Made by a program: the position numbers and the translations under genes
The notes under the pieces: generated by a model
Told to the model about the DNA's origin: nothing
The model's input: the letters and a program-made list of their open reading frames with translations, nothing else
Database searches by the model: none
DNA from: Clostridiales bacterium
GTDB taxonomy: Bacteria; Bacillota; Clostridia; Christensenellales; DTU072
Direction: 5' to 3'
Assembly: GCA_012520515.1 (NCBI GenBank)
Contig: JAAYOD010000042.1
Coordinates: 1-63,553, forward strand
DNA: 63,553 nucleotides
In this document: piece after piece, positions 54,687 through 63,553 of the stretch
Position numbering within the stretch: position 1 is the stretch's first letter
How the letters are laid out: the number at the start of each line of letters is the position of its first letter

Positions 54687-57086
54687 TTATTTTGCAATAA
54701 TATTGATAATCCTATCCTTAACATATATTACCTTTATTATTGTCTTGTCTTCTAGGGCATTTGTCGTTGTTTTAACAAGCTCTAGCACTCTTTCTTGTGT
54801 AGCATCTTTTTCAACAAGTACTTTGCCTTTTAGTTTGCCATTAATTTGCACAGGAATTTCAATCTCTTGCGCAATTAGGTCTTTTTCATCATAGGTAGGC
54901 CAAGTAGATTTCTCTATTTTTGCGCCATTGTTTATTTTTTCGTACATTTCACTTGCAATATGCGACGCGACAGGATACAAAAGCTTCAAAAATACATTTA
55001 ACTCATCTTTAGTTACTGTAGTTCTTTGATAAAACTGATTTAATGTACTCATAAGCTGGGCAATTGCAGTGTTAAACTTATTGCTTTCATAATCGTCAGA
55101 CACTTTTTTAATTGCAAAAGCAAGATTTATATCGTCAGTTTTAGTTTCTTTAATCATATACATAAGATTCCATACCCGATTTAAGAAACGCCAACAACCT
55201 TTAGCGCCGTCTTCCGACCATGGAGCAGGTTTTTCAAAATCACCCATAAACAAGATAAATGTTCTAAGGACATCAGCACCATAATCTCTTATGACATCGT
55301 CGGGATTAACAACATTGCCCCTTGACTTGCTCATTTTTTCGCCATCGCTTCCTAGTATCAATCCTTGCGTTGTGCGCTTTAGATATGGCTCTTGATAGGT
55401 CACGACACCAATATCATATAAAAACATATTCCAAAAACGCGAATATATAAGGTGGCGTGTGACATGCTCCATACCGCCATTGTACCAGTCTACTTGTCCC
55501 CAATATTTATAATCATCTGGGTCTACTAAAGCCGTTTGGCATTTTGGACTTAAATAGCGCAAGAAATACCAGCTGCTGCCTGCCCACTGCGGCATGGTAT
55601 CAGTTTCTCTTGTGGCGCTCCCTCCGCACTTAGGGCAAGTTGTGTTTACCCAATCGGTGCACTTTGACAACGGGCTAGATGCGTCGTCAGTTGGAGAAAA
55701 GTCTTCTAAGTCGGGTAGAACTAGCGGCAATTCTGATTCTGGAACAGGCACTTGACCGCATTTTGCACAATTAATAATAGGTATAGGCTCTCCCCAATAC
55801 CTTTGACGATTAAATGCCCAGTCTTTCATTTTGTAATCAACTTTTGCCTTACCAATACCTAGTTTTTCTAGGTGCTTTATCATAGTTACAATGGCTTCTT
55901 CCACTTCCATACCATTTAAGATACCGCTATTTATCATAGTTCCGCCATCTTTTGCTATATAGGCCTCTTTTTCAATATCTCCGCCCTTGATTACTTCCAC
56001 AATAGGTAAATTATATTTTTTAGCAAATTGATAATCTCTTGTATCGTGCGCTGGCACAGCCATTATAGCCCCTGTACCATAATCCATCATTACATAATCT
56101 GCCATAAATACAGGAATTGGCTCATTTGTGATAGGATTGGTAGCAAAGATGCCTTCTACCTTTAAGCCTGTTTTCTCCTTATTTAATTGCGTCCGCTCAA
56201 GCTCTTTTTTCATAAGCGCTTGTTTTTGATATTCGCGCACCTTGTCATAGTTGGTAATGATATCTTCAAATCTTTTTACCATAGGGTGTTCAGGACTAAT
56301 TACCAAAAATGTTGCACCATAAAGTGTGTCTGGTCTTGTTGTATATACATTTAGCGGATAGGTAATATCCCCGCCAGTGACAGTAAATGTTAGTTCTGCG
56401 CCTTCGCTTCTGCCTATCCAGTTAGACTGCTCTATCTTAATTCTGTCTAAAAAATCTACTTTTTCCAATCCTTGCAACAATCTTTCGGCATAGTTTCTTA
56501 TACGCAAAAACCATACATCTTTTTCTTTTTGCACAACTGCGCTACCGCAACGGTCACAAACTCCGTCTTGACTCTCTTCATTTGCAAGCACCACTTTACA
56601 GTCTGGGCAGAAGTTTACCAAAGTCTTAGACTTATAAGCAAGTCCGTTTTTAAATAGCTGAATAAAAATCCATTGCGTCCAGCGATAATAATCAGGGTCA
56701 GTTGTGTCAATTACTCTATCAAAGTCAAAGCTAAATCCAACAGAGCGCAATTGCTCATTAAATCTTTTGATATTTCTATCTGTGACAATGCGCGGATGGG
56801 TTTTGATGCTCATTGCATAGTTTTCAGTAGGCAGTCCAAATGCGTCATAACCTATGGGGAAAAGCACATTATAGCCTTCCAGTCTTTTCTTTCTAGCTAG
56901 CACTTCCATGCCAGAGTATGCTCTAATGTGCCCAACATGCATTCCTGCTCCGCTTGGATAGGGAAATTCAATAAGCCCATAAAACTTCTTTTTATTTTGG
57001 TCTACTTGTGCGCTAAAAACTTTGCTATCATACCAATATTTTTGCCACTTTGATTCAATTTCTTTAGGATTGTAACCTTTATTCAT
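54687..57086 (-). CDS. leuS: Leucyl-tRNA synthetase, bacterial type
   Basis: Class I synthetase with editing. It has 799 aa from MNKGYNPKEIESKWQKYWYD. HIGH is PYPSGAGMHVGHIRAY, KMSKS is GEKMSKSRGN. The CP1 editing domain spans about 215-420 (TTRPDTLYGATF, MAVPAHDTRDYQFA). A zinc-ribbon CPDCKVVLANEESQDGVCDR lies near 160 and a second CPKC near 480. The GAGGAACT site supports 57086 over the Met four codons upstream. No T-box is present in the 90-bp leader. A promoter candidate lies at 57127-57154. Confidence 0.97.
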   Translation of the reverse strand: MNKGYNPKEIESKWQKYWYDSKVFSAQVDQNKKKFYGLIEFPYPSGAGMHVGHIRAYSGMEVLARKKRLEGYNVLFPIGYDAFGLPTENYAMSIKTHPRIVTDRNIKRFNEQLRSVGFSFDFDRVIDTTDPDYYRWTQWIFIQLFKNGLAYKSKTLVNFCPDCKVVLANEESQDGVCDRCGSAVVQKEKDVWFLRIRNYAERLLQGLEKVDFLDRIKIEQSNWIGRSEGAELTFTVTGGDITYPLNVYTTRPDTLYGATFLVISPEHPMVKRFEDIITNYDKVREYQKQALMKKELERTQLNKEKTGLKVEGIFATNPITNEPIPVFMADYVMMDYGTGAIMAVPAHDTRDYQFAKKYNLPIVEVIKGGDIEKEAYIAKDGGTMINSGILNGMEVEEAIVTMIKHLEKLGIGKAKVDYKMKDWAFNRQRYWGEPIPIINCAKCGQVPVPESELPLVLPDLEDFSPTDDASSPLSKCTDWVNTTCPKCGGSATRETDTMPQWAGSSWYFLRYLSPKCQTALVDPDDYKYWGQVDWYNGGMEHVTRHLIYSRFWNMFLYDIGVVTYQEPYLKRTTQGLILGSDGEKMSKSRGNVVNPDDVIRDYGADVLRTFILFMGDFEKPAPWSEDGAKGCWRFLNRVWNLMYMIKETKTDDINLAFAIKKVSDDYESNKFNTAIAQLMSTLNQFYQRTTVTKDELNVFLKLLYPVASHIASEMYEKINNGAKIEKSTWPTYDEKDLIAQEIEIPVQINGKLKGKVLVEKDATQERVLELVKTTTNALEDKTIIKVIYVKDRIINIIAK

Positions 57087-57126
57087 AGTTCCTCTCACTC
57101 TAAATTAGTTAATAATTAATAATTTT

Positions 57127-57154
57127 ATCATATAAGTTTTCAAAAGTAAAACAA
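57127..57154 (-). promoter_or_regulatory. Candidate promoter of leuS
   Basis: TTGTTT (57149-57154), 16-bp spacer, TATGAT (57127-57132) on the minus strand. The region is very AT-rich, and other spacings are possible. Confidence 0.4.
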
Positions 57155-57175
57155 TGTACGCTCTACGACATTTAT

Positions 57176-57685
57176 TTACTTTATCATAATATTTTGCGAT
57201 TTTATAGCACTGACTTTTTCTAAAGACTTAGTTATTTCTTGCAAATCTTTTACCATCATTTCATTACTTAGCTTGTGTTTATTACCTATATCATAATGGT
57301 GTTTAATGTCATTAATCTGAGCTAAATCCGCCCCTAGTTCGTACAAATCAAACTTATCTACAACATTTTTTAAATATACTTCAGCATTGTTTAATTGGTT
57401 TTTTATACTGAGCAGTCTTACATAATTAATTTTGCGAATATCTTTTGATTTGATTAGGTTAAGCGTCTTAGATGCACGGCGTAAACACGCTACGCCCTCG
57501 GTATAATCAGTAAATTTATTGAAAGCTTGACTTAATCCTATAAATAAAAGCAATAAACTTAAAAGAAGCAAATATTTTATGGGTAAAGAGTTAAATTTCA
57601 AAATATCTAAAAGGCTAAGGGCAAGCAGCAAACTAAAGGCAACAAGCCCAATGAGTGCCAGCGTATTAAAAAATCTTTTTTTCAT
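57176..57685 (-). CDS. Two-helix membrane protein downstream of MscS
   Basis: A 169-aa protein I do not recognise. Two adjacent hydrophobic helices lie at about 8-29 (FNTLALIGLVAFSLLLALSL) and 37-53 (YLLLLSLLLLFIGLSQAF), followed by a basic helical cytosolic domain with VACLRRASKTLNLIKSKDI and a probable coiled coil to the end. It starts 2 bp after the MscS stop, so it is co-transcribed with the channel. A Shine-Dalgarno AGGAGGTGCG lies in the end of the MscS gene. Confidence 0.7.
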   Translation of the reverse strand: MKKRFFNTLALIGLVAFSLLLALSLLDILKFNSLPIKYLLLLSLLLLFIGLSQAFNKFTDYTEGVACLRRASKTLNLIKSKDIRKINYVRLLSIKNQLNNAEVYLKNVVDKFDLYELGADLAQINDIKHHYDIGNKHKLSNEMMVKDLQEITKSLEKVSAIKSQNIMIK

Positions 57686-57687
57686 AA

Positions 57688-58509
57688 TTAGCGCACCTCC
57701 TCTTCGTTAGGCAGTACCTTAACTTTCTTAAAGGGCACAAGCACACCTTTATCTTGAAAGGCTTTATAAACGCTTTCTTGAATATCATAATAAGTGTCCC
57801 AGTAATCAGATGATTTTGTCCATGCTCTAAAACGAACAATAAGAGCGTTTTCGCCATGTTCTAATAACCTTACAAGCGGTTCAGGCACTTCCAGCACTTT
57901 AGGGTGGTTTTTAGCAATATCTATCAAAATCTCTTTAACCTTATCTATGTCAGCGCCATATCCCACACCAAAGGTAAAATCAAGGCGTCTTGTCATCTTT
58001 GCTGAATAGTTGGTTATAGTGCTATTCATAACATTACTATTTCCAATCACTATTTTTTGATTGTTGATAGAAAGTATTTCTGTATGCAACAATCCTATGG
58101 ATTTTATAATTCCTGACGCGTGCGAACCTATTTCTACATAGTCACCTTCCTTAAATGGCTTAGTAAAAATAATGATTATTCCACTGGCAAAGTTTGACAA
58201 ACTGCCTTGCAATGCTAAGCCTATTGCTAAAGCTGCAGTTCCTAGAATTGCTATAAGCTGTGTTGATGCCTTAGGGAAAATAATACTAATGCAAGCAAAA
58301 ACAATAACTAGGTATAAAGTAAAGTTTATTATGGATATCACAAAAGAAATTGTGGTACTTTCCATAGGTGTTTTTTGCAAATAAACTCTGCTTATCCTAG
58401 AAATCAGCTTGGCTATTGTCAGACCTGCAAATAATGCGACTAAAGCAGTAACAATGTTTAATCCTGTGTTTTCCAAAAAGGAGTTTAACCATGCCCTAAC
58501 TTCTTCCAT
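57688..58509 (-). CDS. mscS: MscS-family mechanosensitive channel
   Basis: Small-conductance tension-gated channel releasing solutes on osmotic downshock. It has 273 aa: three membrane helices, then the pore helix with Gly/Ala packing LGTAALAIGLALQGSLSNFA and SGIIIIFTKPFKEGDYVEI, then the vestibule beta domain (GIIKSIGLLHTEI, NNQKIVIGNSNVMNSTITNY) ending KKVKVLPNEEEVR. It lies 29 bp after ftsY and is followed by the two-helix protein. Confidence 0.93.
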   Translation of the reverse strand: MEEVRAWLNSFLENTGLNIVTALVALFAGLTIAKLISRISRVYLQKTPMESTTISFVISIINFTLYLVIVFACISIIFPKASTQLIAILGTAALAIGLALQGSLSNFASGIIIIFTKPFKEGDYVEIGSHASGIIKSIGLLHTEILSINNQKIVIGNSNVMNSTITNYSAKMTRRLDFTFGVGYGADIDKVKEILIDIAKNHPKVLEVPEPLVRLLEHGENALIVRFRAWTKSSDYWDTYYDIQESVYKAFQDKGVLVPFKKVKVLPNEEEVR

Positions 58510-58538
58510 TTACCTTCTCCTTTATAATTTTAGTATCC

Positions 58539-59432
58539 TTATAGTATTGCTGAAATAAAACTTTCTGCATCAAATGGCAATAGGTCATCTATCTGCTCTC
58601 CTACTCCCACATATACAACAGGCATCTCATATTCAGCGCTAATTGCCATAACAACTCCGCCTTTTGCCGTTCCATCAAGCTTAGTTAGAATTATGCCGTC
58701 AATATCTACTGCTTGGTTAAAGATATCAACTTGACTTACAGCATTTTGTCCCGTCGTTGCATCCAAAACAATATAGTTACGACAATCAGCGTCAGGCAAT
58801 TCTCTTGTAATAACTCTATTTATTTTTTTAAGCTCTTCCATAAGGTTTTTCTTATTGTGAAGTCTGCCAGCGGTATCTACAAGCACAACATCGGTATTTT
58901 TTGCTTTTTGACTGCCGATTGCGTCAAATACAACGGCGGCTGGGTCGCTTCCTTCTGTATGGGATATTATCCTAACCCCGGCGCGCTCAGCCCAAATCTC
59001 TAGTTGTTCGCTTGCCGCTGCTCTAAATGTGTCTGCGGCAGCAATGACTACGCTTTTACCAATGGATTTAAAATAGTGCGCAAGCTTTCCTATTGCAGTA
59101 GTTTTTCCTACACCGTTCACTCCCGCCACCATTATAACAAGCGGATAAGAATACTCAGGAACAATATAATCAATACTGTCTAACAAAATTTGTCTTAGTA
59201 GCTCTTTTGCTTCTAAAGGATTAGTTATTCTATTTTTGTATACTTCTTCTTTTAAGCAATCAATAACTTCCATAGTAGCTTTTATGCCCATATCGGAAGA
59301 GATAAGCGCATTCTCTAAATTTTCATAAAAATCGTCATTTAATTCTTTTGCCTTAAAAACTTCAAAAAACTTTTTGGAAAAACTCTCTTTAGTTTTTAGC
59401 AAGCCTTGCTTAATCTTATCAAAAAATCCCAT
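58539..59432 (-). CDS. ftsY: FtsY, signal recognition particle receptor
   Basis: SRP GTPase docking ribosome-nascent-chain complexes at the membrane. It has 297 aa, without the long acidic A domain of E. coli, as is usual in Firmicutes. The NG domain contains G1 [34 protein letters not shown]3 [16 protein letters not shown] and G4 [10 protein letters not shown]. The ATG follows directly on the smc stop. The smc-ftsY pair is conserved in Bacillus and Clostridia. Confidence 0.97.
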   Translation of the reverse strand: MGFFDKIKQGLLKTKESFSKKFFEVFKAKELNDDFYENLENALISSDMGIKATMEVIDCLKEEVYKNRITNPLEAKELLRQILLDSIDYIVPEYSYPLVIMVAGVNGVGKTTAIGKLAHYFKSIGKSVVIAAADTFRAAASEQLEIWAERAGVRIISHTEGSDPAAVVFDAIGSQKAKNTDVVLVDTAGRLHNKKNLMEELKKINRVITRELPDADCRNYIVLDATTGQNAVSQVDIFNQAVDIDGIILTKLDGTAKGGVVMAISAEYEMPVVYVGVGEQIDDLLPFDAESFISAIL

Positions 59433-62400
59433 TTATTCCTCCGCTTTTACATATTGCAATAAATCGGCTATATTAGCTTCAAAAAACTTGCTCACACCCT
59501 TTTCTTGCATAGTTATTCCATAAAGTGCGTCGGCAAGCTCCATTGTAGGTTTTCTATGAGTAACAATAATAAATTGCGTATCTGTGGAGAATTTACGCAA
59601 ATATCTAGCATATCTGTTGGCATTGGTTTCATCTAACGGCGCGTCAACTTCGTCCAGTACACAAAAAGGCATAGGCTGTAACTTTATTATGGCAAAAATT
59701 ACAGCAATTGCCGTTAAAGCCTTTTCTCCGCCGCTAAGCAAGTCAAGATTCTTTAAGTTCTTGCCAGGCGGTTGAGCGCTTATTTCTATACCTGCTTCCA
59801 GCACACTTTGCCCTTTTTCAATGTTTAGCGCAAGTTTTCCAACTCCGCCTCCAAAAAGCTCTGTAAAAACTTGACTAAAGTTTTCCTTAATCTTTTCAAA
59901 GCTTTCTGTAAACTTATACTCCATCTTGCTAGTCAAATCTCTTATAGTCTCTTCTAGGTCAGCTTTACCTTTTAGCACATCTTCATAATTTTTCTTAAGC
60001 TCTGTGTACTCTGCGCTCATTGTAGCCAGGTCTTCTACCGCTCTTTCATTAATTTCGCCAAGTGAAGCCAATTCTCTTTTTATGGCTCTAGCTCTCTCTG
60101 TCGCTTTTGAATTGTCAAAATCGTGGTCCTTGTACTCTTGTGCGCTCTCATAATCAAGCCCGTACTCTTCTCTTACCTTTTCCGTCACTGCGCTAAGCTC
60201 TGAATCTATTTTTTCAAGGCTAACTTCCAATCTGCCTTGCTTGGCTTTTAATGCGCCTATTATATCGGCATACTTTTGCTCTTCTTTGCGTAAAGATTCT
60301 TGTTCTTTATTTATTTTTATTCTTTTTTCATGGTTTTCATCAATGAGTTGTTGCAGTTTGACAAGTTCTTCACTGTTTGCATCGTCAACATTCATTTTTT
60401 CAATTTCTTTGGTTATTTTTTCAAACTCTGCCGTTAATATTGCTTTCCTAGAGCGTGTTTCCAATATCTCTCTTTCTAGCCTAGCTATGCTTTGATTATT
60501 GGTTGATATGCTCCTTTCTATATCGTCTAATTTTCTCTCTAGATTGTTTACCTTAAACTGAACCTCGGTAAAATCAGCATTCTTTTTGTTTCTTGCTATC
60601 TCTCTAATTTCTAGTTCTTTTGTAAGAGCGTTTCTAAGTTCATCTGCCCCCGTTCTTTTGGAGCTGGTATCACTGCCTTTAGTTAATTCTATTTCATACA
60701 AATTTTTCTTTAAGGCAATTTCTTTATCTGCTTCTTTAATGCTAGCATTAAGTTTGGCAATTTCATTTTCTAGTTTTTGGCATAACTCTTTACTATAAAC
60801 CTTTCTTTGCTCCATTACCCCAAGCTCTTTATCCAGCTTTTGAATAATGCCTTGCAACACTCCGCTAGCTGACTCCATGTCGCGCATTTCTTTTTTGCCT
60901 TCGTCAACTTCATTGGAGATAACTTCATAAGCCTTTGCCATTTTTTTAAGTTGGTTTTCACACTCTGCAATGTCTGCGTCCATGCTAAGCAGTCTTGTGC
61001 CTTTATCTCTAGTGCCGCCGCTAATACTACCATTATTTGCATAAAATTCGCCATCTAAAGTTACAATACGAAAAGCGTTAGCATACATCTTTGCTAAGTT
61101 ATTTGCCGTATATGTATCTCGGGTAACAACTACTCTCCCTAGTAAATTCTCTATAACACGCCTATATCTTCTGTCATACTTAACTAGGTCAGCAGCTATT
61201 CCCAAACACCTTTCTTGCTCAAGTGCGGGCATAAATTTCTCATCAAAAGGTCTAGGACGCATAGCTTCGATAGGAAGAATAGTTACTCTGCCTTTTACTC
61301 CGCTATTTTTTAGCGTATTTATAAGCATTGCCGCATCTTCTCTTGTCTCAACTACGATATTGTTTATGCTAGCGCCTAAAGCTACTTCAACGCAAGTGGC
61401 ATATTGGGGCGATACCGTTATCATATTGCCCAAAACACCATGTATTTTGCCTTTTACCGCAGGGTCTGGATGATTTACCAAAAACCTTAAACAATCATCC
61501 ATACCGCCATATTGATTTTTAAAGTTGCTCAGTGTATCAAGTCTTGCTTTTACTTTTGCAATGGTATCTCTAAGCTCAGCTTGTTTATCTTGATTATCCT
61601 CTAAAAGCGTCAGCCTTTGAGCATACTTTGTATCAATCTCATCCTTAATATCGGATTTTTCCTTTCTATCGGAAGAAATTGTCTCTATTTCTTGCTCTAT
61701 TTCACGCAAAAGTTTGGAATTTTCCTGCAACTCTCTTGCTTTTTCTTCTTTTTCCGCTTTGTTGTTTTGAATAGAATTATCTAAATTGTCGATTTCCGTT
61801 TTTAACTTTATTATTCCGCTGTTTATTTCTCCTAACATATCAGCAGAATTTAACAACATAGAATTTGCTGTATCTATTTCTCTTTTTTGCTCTTCTACGC
61901 TCTTTACAAGAATCTCTAATTCTTCCCTTAATGCTTTTTCTTCCGTCTTAGCGTCAAAAAGCTCTTTCATAACCGTTTGTTGCTCTAAGTTAGCGCTTTC
62001 AACGGACGCAACATAGTTAGCAATGGCAGAAGACTTATCTTTTATATCGCGCTGACAATTATCGATATCTTCTTTAATGTTTTTGTATCTTTCGCTAAGC
62101 AACTTTTTTTCGCCTTTAATATCGGAAATTGCCACGCTTAAATCAACTTTGCGTTGATTTAGTTCTATGCCAAGATTTTCCATTTGATTAAGCTCATTGG
62201 CATTAGCTTGGAATTTTAATTCTGTTTCATCTCTATGTCTAAGATTTGTAGCTATCTTTTTGTTGACATCGTCTAGTTGCTCTGTTAGCTTTGCTTTTTC
62301 TTTGGCTGTGTGATTGCTTAGATAAATAAAATTGTTGATTTCTATATTTTTTAGTTGCGCGCGCAAATCTCTTGCTTTTAGGGTATCTTTAGATTGTTTT

Positions 62401-63017
62401 TCTAGTGGCGCTATCTGCTTTTCATAGACTTCTATCTTGTCCATTACCCTTAGCAAATAGTCTTGGGTTCTATTAAGTTTCCTTTCAGCTTCTCGCCTTT
62501 TTTCACGATACTTGCTAATTCCTGCCGCTTCTTCAAAAATAGCCCGTCTATCTTCGGGCTTAGCGTTAATAAAAGAATCCACCCTACCTTGACCTACCAC
62601 TGAATAACCGTCTTTGCCTATTCCAGTATCTCTAAACAAATCGACTATATCTCTAAGCCTGCATCTTTCTTTGTTAATAAAATATTCACTCTCACCGCTT
62701 TTGTAAAGCTTACGCGTTATGGTAATTTCATCGATATCGATAGCATAAGTTCTTGTTGTGTTGTCAAAAATAAGGCTAACTTCGCAGTACCCCATTGCTT
62801 TACGGCTTTCTGTACCGCTAAAAATAACATCTTGCATACTTTTGCCACGCAAATTTTTACTGCTTTGCTCACCAAGCACCCACCTTATTGCATCGCTAAC
62901 ATTGCTCTTGCCACAACCATTTGGACCGACAATACAAGTAACGCCAGTATTAAAATCTAATACCATCTTGTCGGCAAATGACTTAAAACCGTATGCTTCA
63001 ATTCTTTTGAGATTCAT
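59433..63017 (-). CDS. smc: Smc, chromosome partition ATPase
   Basis: Core of the bacterial condensin that organises newly replicated DNA. It has 1194 aa. N-terminal Walker A GPNGCGKSNVSDAIRWVLGE, long coiled coil about 165-500, hinge about 515-650 (IHGVLGNMITVSPQYATCVE, GSISGGTRDKGTRL), returning coiled coil to about 1040, then signature LSGGEKALTAIAVIFAI and Walker B CVLDEVDAPLD. Shine-Dalgarno AAAGGA lies before the ATG. ScpA/ScpB are not in the window. It runs directly into ftsY. Confidence 0.97.
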   Translation of the reverse strand: MNLKRIEAYGFKSFADKMVLDFNTGVTCIVGPNGCGKSNVSDAIRWVLGEQSSKNLRGKSMQDVIFSGTESRKAMGYCEVSLIFDNTTRTYAIDIDEITITRKLYKSGESEYFINKERCRLRDIVDLFRDTGIGKDGYSVVGQGRVDSFINAKPEDRRAIFEEAAGISKYREKRREAERKLNRTQDYLLRVMDKIEVYEKQIAPLEKQSKDTLKARDLRAQLKNIEINNFIYLSNHTAKEKAKLTEQLDDVNKKIATNLRHRDETELKFQANANELNQMENLGIELNQRKVDLSVAISDIKGEKKLLSERYKNIKEDIDNCQRDIKDKSSAIANYVASVESANLEQQTVMKELFDAKTEEKALREELEILVKSVEEQKREIDTANSMLLNSADMLGEINSGIIKLKTEIDNLDNSIQNNKAEKEEKARELQENSKLLREIEQEIETISSDRKEKSDIKDEIDTKYAQRLTLLEDNQDKQAELRDTIAKVKARLDTLSNFKNQYGGMDDCLRFLVNHPDPAVKGKIHGVLGNMITVSPQYATCVEVALGASINNIVVETREDAAMLINTLKNSGVKGRVTILPIEAMRPRPFDEKFMPALEQERCLGIAADLVKYDRRYRRVIENLLGRVVVTRDTYTANNLAKMYANAFRIVTLDGEFYANNGSISGGTRDKGTRLLSMDADIAECENQLKKMAKAYEVISNEVDEGKKEMRDMESASGVLQGIIQKLDKELGVMEQRKVYSKELCQKLENEIAKLNASIKEADKEIALKKNLYEIELTKGSDTSSKRTGADELRNALTKELEIREIARNKKNADFTEVQFKVNNLERKLDDIERSISTNNQSIARLEREILETRSRKAILTAEFEKITKEIEKMNVDDANSEELVKLQQLIDENHEKRIKINKEQESLRKEEQKYADIIGALKAKQGRLEVSLEKIDSELSAVTEKVREEYGLDYESAQEYKDHDFDNSKATERARAIKRELASLGEINERAVEDLATMSAEYTELKKNYEDVLKGKADLEETIRDLTSKMEYKFTESFEKIKENFSQVFTELFGGGVGKLALNIEKGQSVLEAGIEISAQPPGKNLKNLDLLSGGEKALTAIAVIFAIIKLQPMPFCVLDEVDAPLDETNANRYARYLRKFSTDTQFIIVTHRKPTMELADALYGITMQEKGVSKFFEANIADLLQYVKAEE

Positions 63018-63119
63018 TAATTATTCCTTTGGAAAAAAAATTCTAAGTATAATTATATTAAAATTTTAATCTAAAGTAAAGGATAAATGCAGAAAATCAA
63101 ACAGTACGGGCACAAAAAT

Positions 63120-63257
63120 TTATTTCGGGTCTAACTCTTCATCAATATCTTGATTATACATTAGTTTTGTAGTGTCGGCAGACTCTTTCAAACTCATTTC
63201 CATATTGCTAATATCAACAGGTCTAGCCTTAACCTTTTTGGTAGAAGTTTTTCTCAT
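63120..63257 (-). CDS. Short protein upstream of smc
   Basis: A 45-aa ORF, MRKTSTKKVKARPVDISNME continuing to end in EELDPK. The first third is strongly basic, the last acidic, and it has no domain I recognise. It has a ribosome-binding site GGGGTGAG. It lies 102 bp before smc on the same strand. Length, Shine-Dalgarno and codon use suggest a real gene; function unknown. Confidence 0.5.
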   Translation of the reverse strand: MRKTSTKKVKARPVDISNMEMSLKESADTTKLMYNQDIDEELDPK

Positions 63258-63399
63258 ATTCTCACCCCATTTACATTAAGTATGTGAATATTTAATAAAA
63301 ACTTAGCTAATATAATGAAGATTTGCTCATTTATATAATAATATCAAACTCATTTTGGCATAACTCCAATTAAACTTAAGCTATCAGCACTTTAGTGCA

Positions 63400-63425
63400 A
63401 TTTTTAGTACCCATTTTTAGTACCC
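63400..63425. repeat. 13-bp direct repeat, two copies
   Basis: ATTTTTAGTACCC occurs at 63400-63412 and 63413-63425, followed by a partial third copy. It lies in the 254-bp region between the 45-aa ORF and the tRNA, 31 bp before the tRNA promoter. No gene is seen in this region. Confidence 0.85.
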
Positions 63426-63455
63426 ATTTTTTATTGAAAAGTTATATTTAATCGC

Positions 63456-63484
63456 TTGCCAACTGTTAAAAATAGTGCTAAAAT
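63456..63484 (+). promoter_or_regulatory. Promoter of tRNA-Lys
   Basis: TTGCCA (63456-63461), 17-bp spacer, TAAAAT (63479-63484), 27 bp before the tRNA 5' end. Confidence 0.7.
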
Positions 63485-63511
63485 ATATAAAACCATTTGA
63501 CAAAAGGGTAT

Positions 63512-63553
63512 GTGCCTTTAGCTCAGTTGGTAGAGCAATTGACTCTTAATCAA
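63512..63553 (+). tRNA. tRNA-Lys, anticodon CTT (3' half beyond the window)
   Basis: The visible 42 nt contain acceptor strand GTGCCTT, TA at positions 8-9, the D arm GCTC...GAGC and the anticodon loop CTCTTAA between ATTGA and TCAA. The anticodon is CTT. The T arm and 3' acceptor strand lie outside the window. Confidence 0.92.

Noticed and set aside
57087..57175. Possible T-box leader for leuS
   Set aside because: The space before leuS is only about 90 bp and lacks the conserved T-box sequence and a terminator stem.
63360..63430. CRISPR-like or attachment-site repeats near the tRNA
   Set aside because: Only a 13-bp sequence is repeated without spacers, and no integrase gene is present.

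Overview
The window looks like part of the chromosome of an anaerobic, low-GC, Clostridia-like Gram-positive bacterium. Firmicute markers include the dprA-topA-trmFO-hslVU order, whiA, DUF1385, rubredoxin beside Hcp, Feo transport and a DRE-TIM Re-citrate-synthase-like enzyme. Uncultured gut Christensenellales-type lineages would fit, but no rRNA is present to confirm this. TGA is used as a stop, so the code is standard. Almost everything is on the minus strand. There are no rRNAs, CRISPR arrays, phage genes or intact insertion sequences, and no gene-free stretch exceeds 300 bases.

Minus-strand order is given here by falling coordinate. 63.3-57.2 kb: a 45-aa protein, smc, ftsY, an MscS channel and a small membrane protein. 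57.1-53.5 kb: leuS and gap. 53.4-50.4 kb: an iron operon (two feoA, feoB, a Cys-rich partner) facing a DtxR-type regulator gene; its promoter carries a 22-bp inverted repeat typical of this regulator class. 49.8-48.0 kb: rubredoxin and hcp. 47.8-46.1 kb: DUF134, an Mrp/NBP35 ATPase and a C-GCAxxG-C-C protein. 46.0-43.1 kb: trkA-trkH. 43.0-40.4 kb: a BspA-like LRR lipoprotein, convergent with murC (+). 38.9-34.2 kb: rpmE, then DUF1385-PrmC fusion, prfA and the citrate-synthase-like gene. 34.1-29.2 kb: a compact operon of P-loop protein, thrC, trpS, DUF5685, degenerate J-domain protein and polytopic membrane protein. 29.2-28.5 kb: an ArsR regulator (+) divergent from a Cys-rich peptide. 28.5-21.0 kb: ung, a giant Ig-like lipoprotein, an inactivated Y1-transposase-like protein and a small membrane protein. 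21.0-13.0 kb: uvrC, a HAD phosphatase, murB, whiA, dnaE. 12.0-9.4 kb (+): an ABC transporter of the SsuABC/ThiXYZ type and a YkvI-like transporter. 9.3-1 kb: a surface protein, comM, dprA, topA, trmFO, hslV, hslU. A tRNA-Lys(CTT) begins at the right edge.

The most notable signals are: (i) the DUF5685 / HPD-less J-domain / membrane protein module, whose function is unknown; (ii) a 38-bp tandem duplication at the prmC-prfA junction that creates a 12-codon ORF translationally stitched to both genes; (iii) a Y1-transposase relative whose catalytic HUH is replaced by Gln-Val-Gln; (iv) the predicted metal operator overlapping the feo promoter; and (v) a Cys-rich peptide divergent from a CxxC-bearing ArsR regulator.
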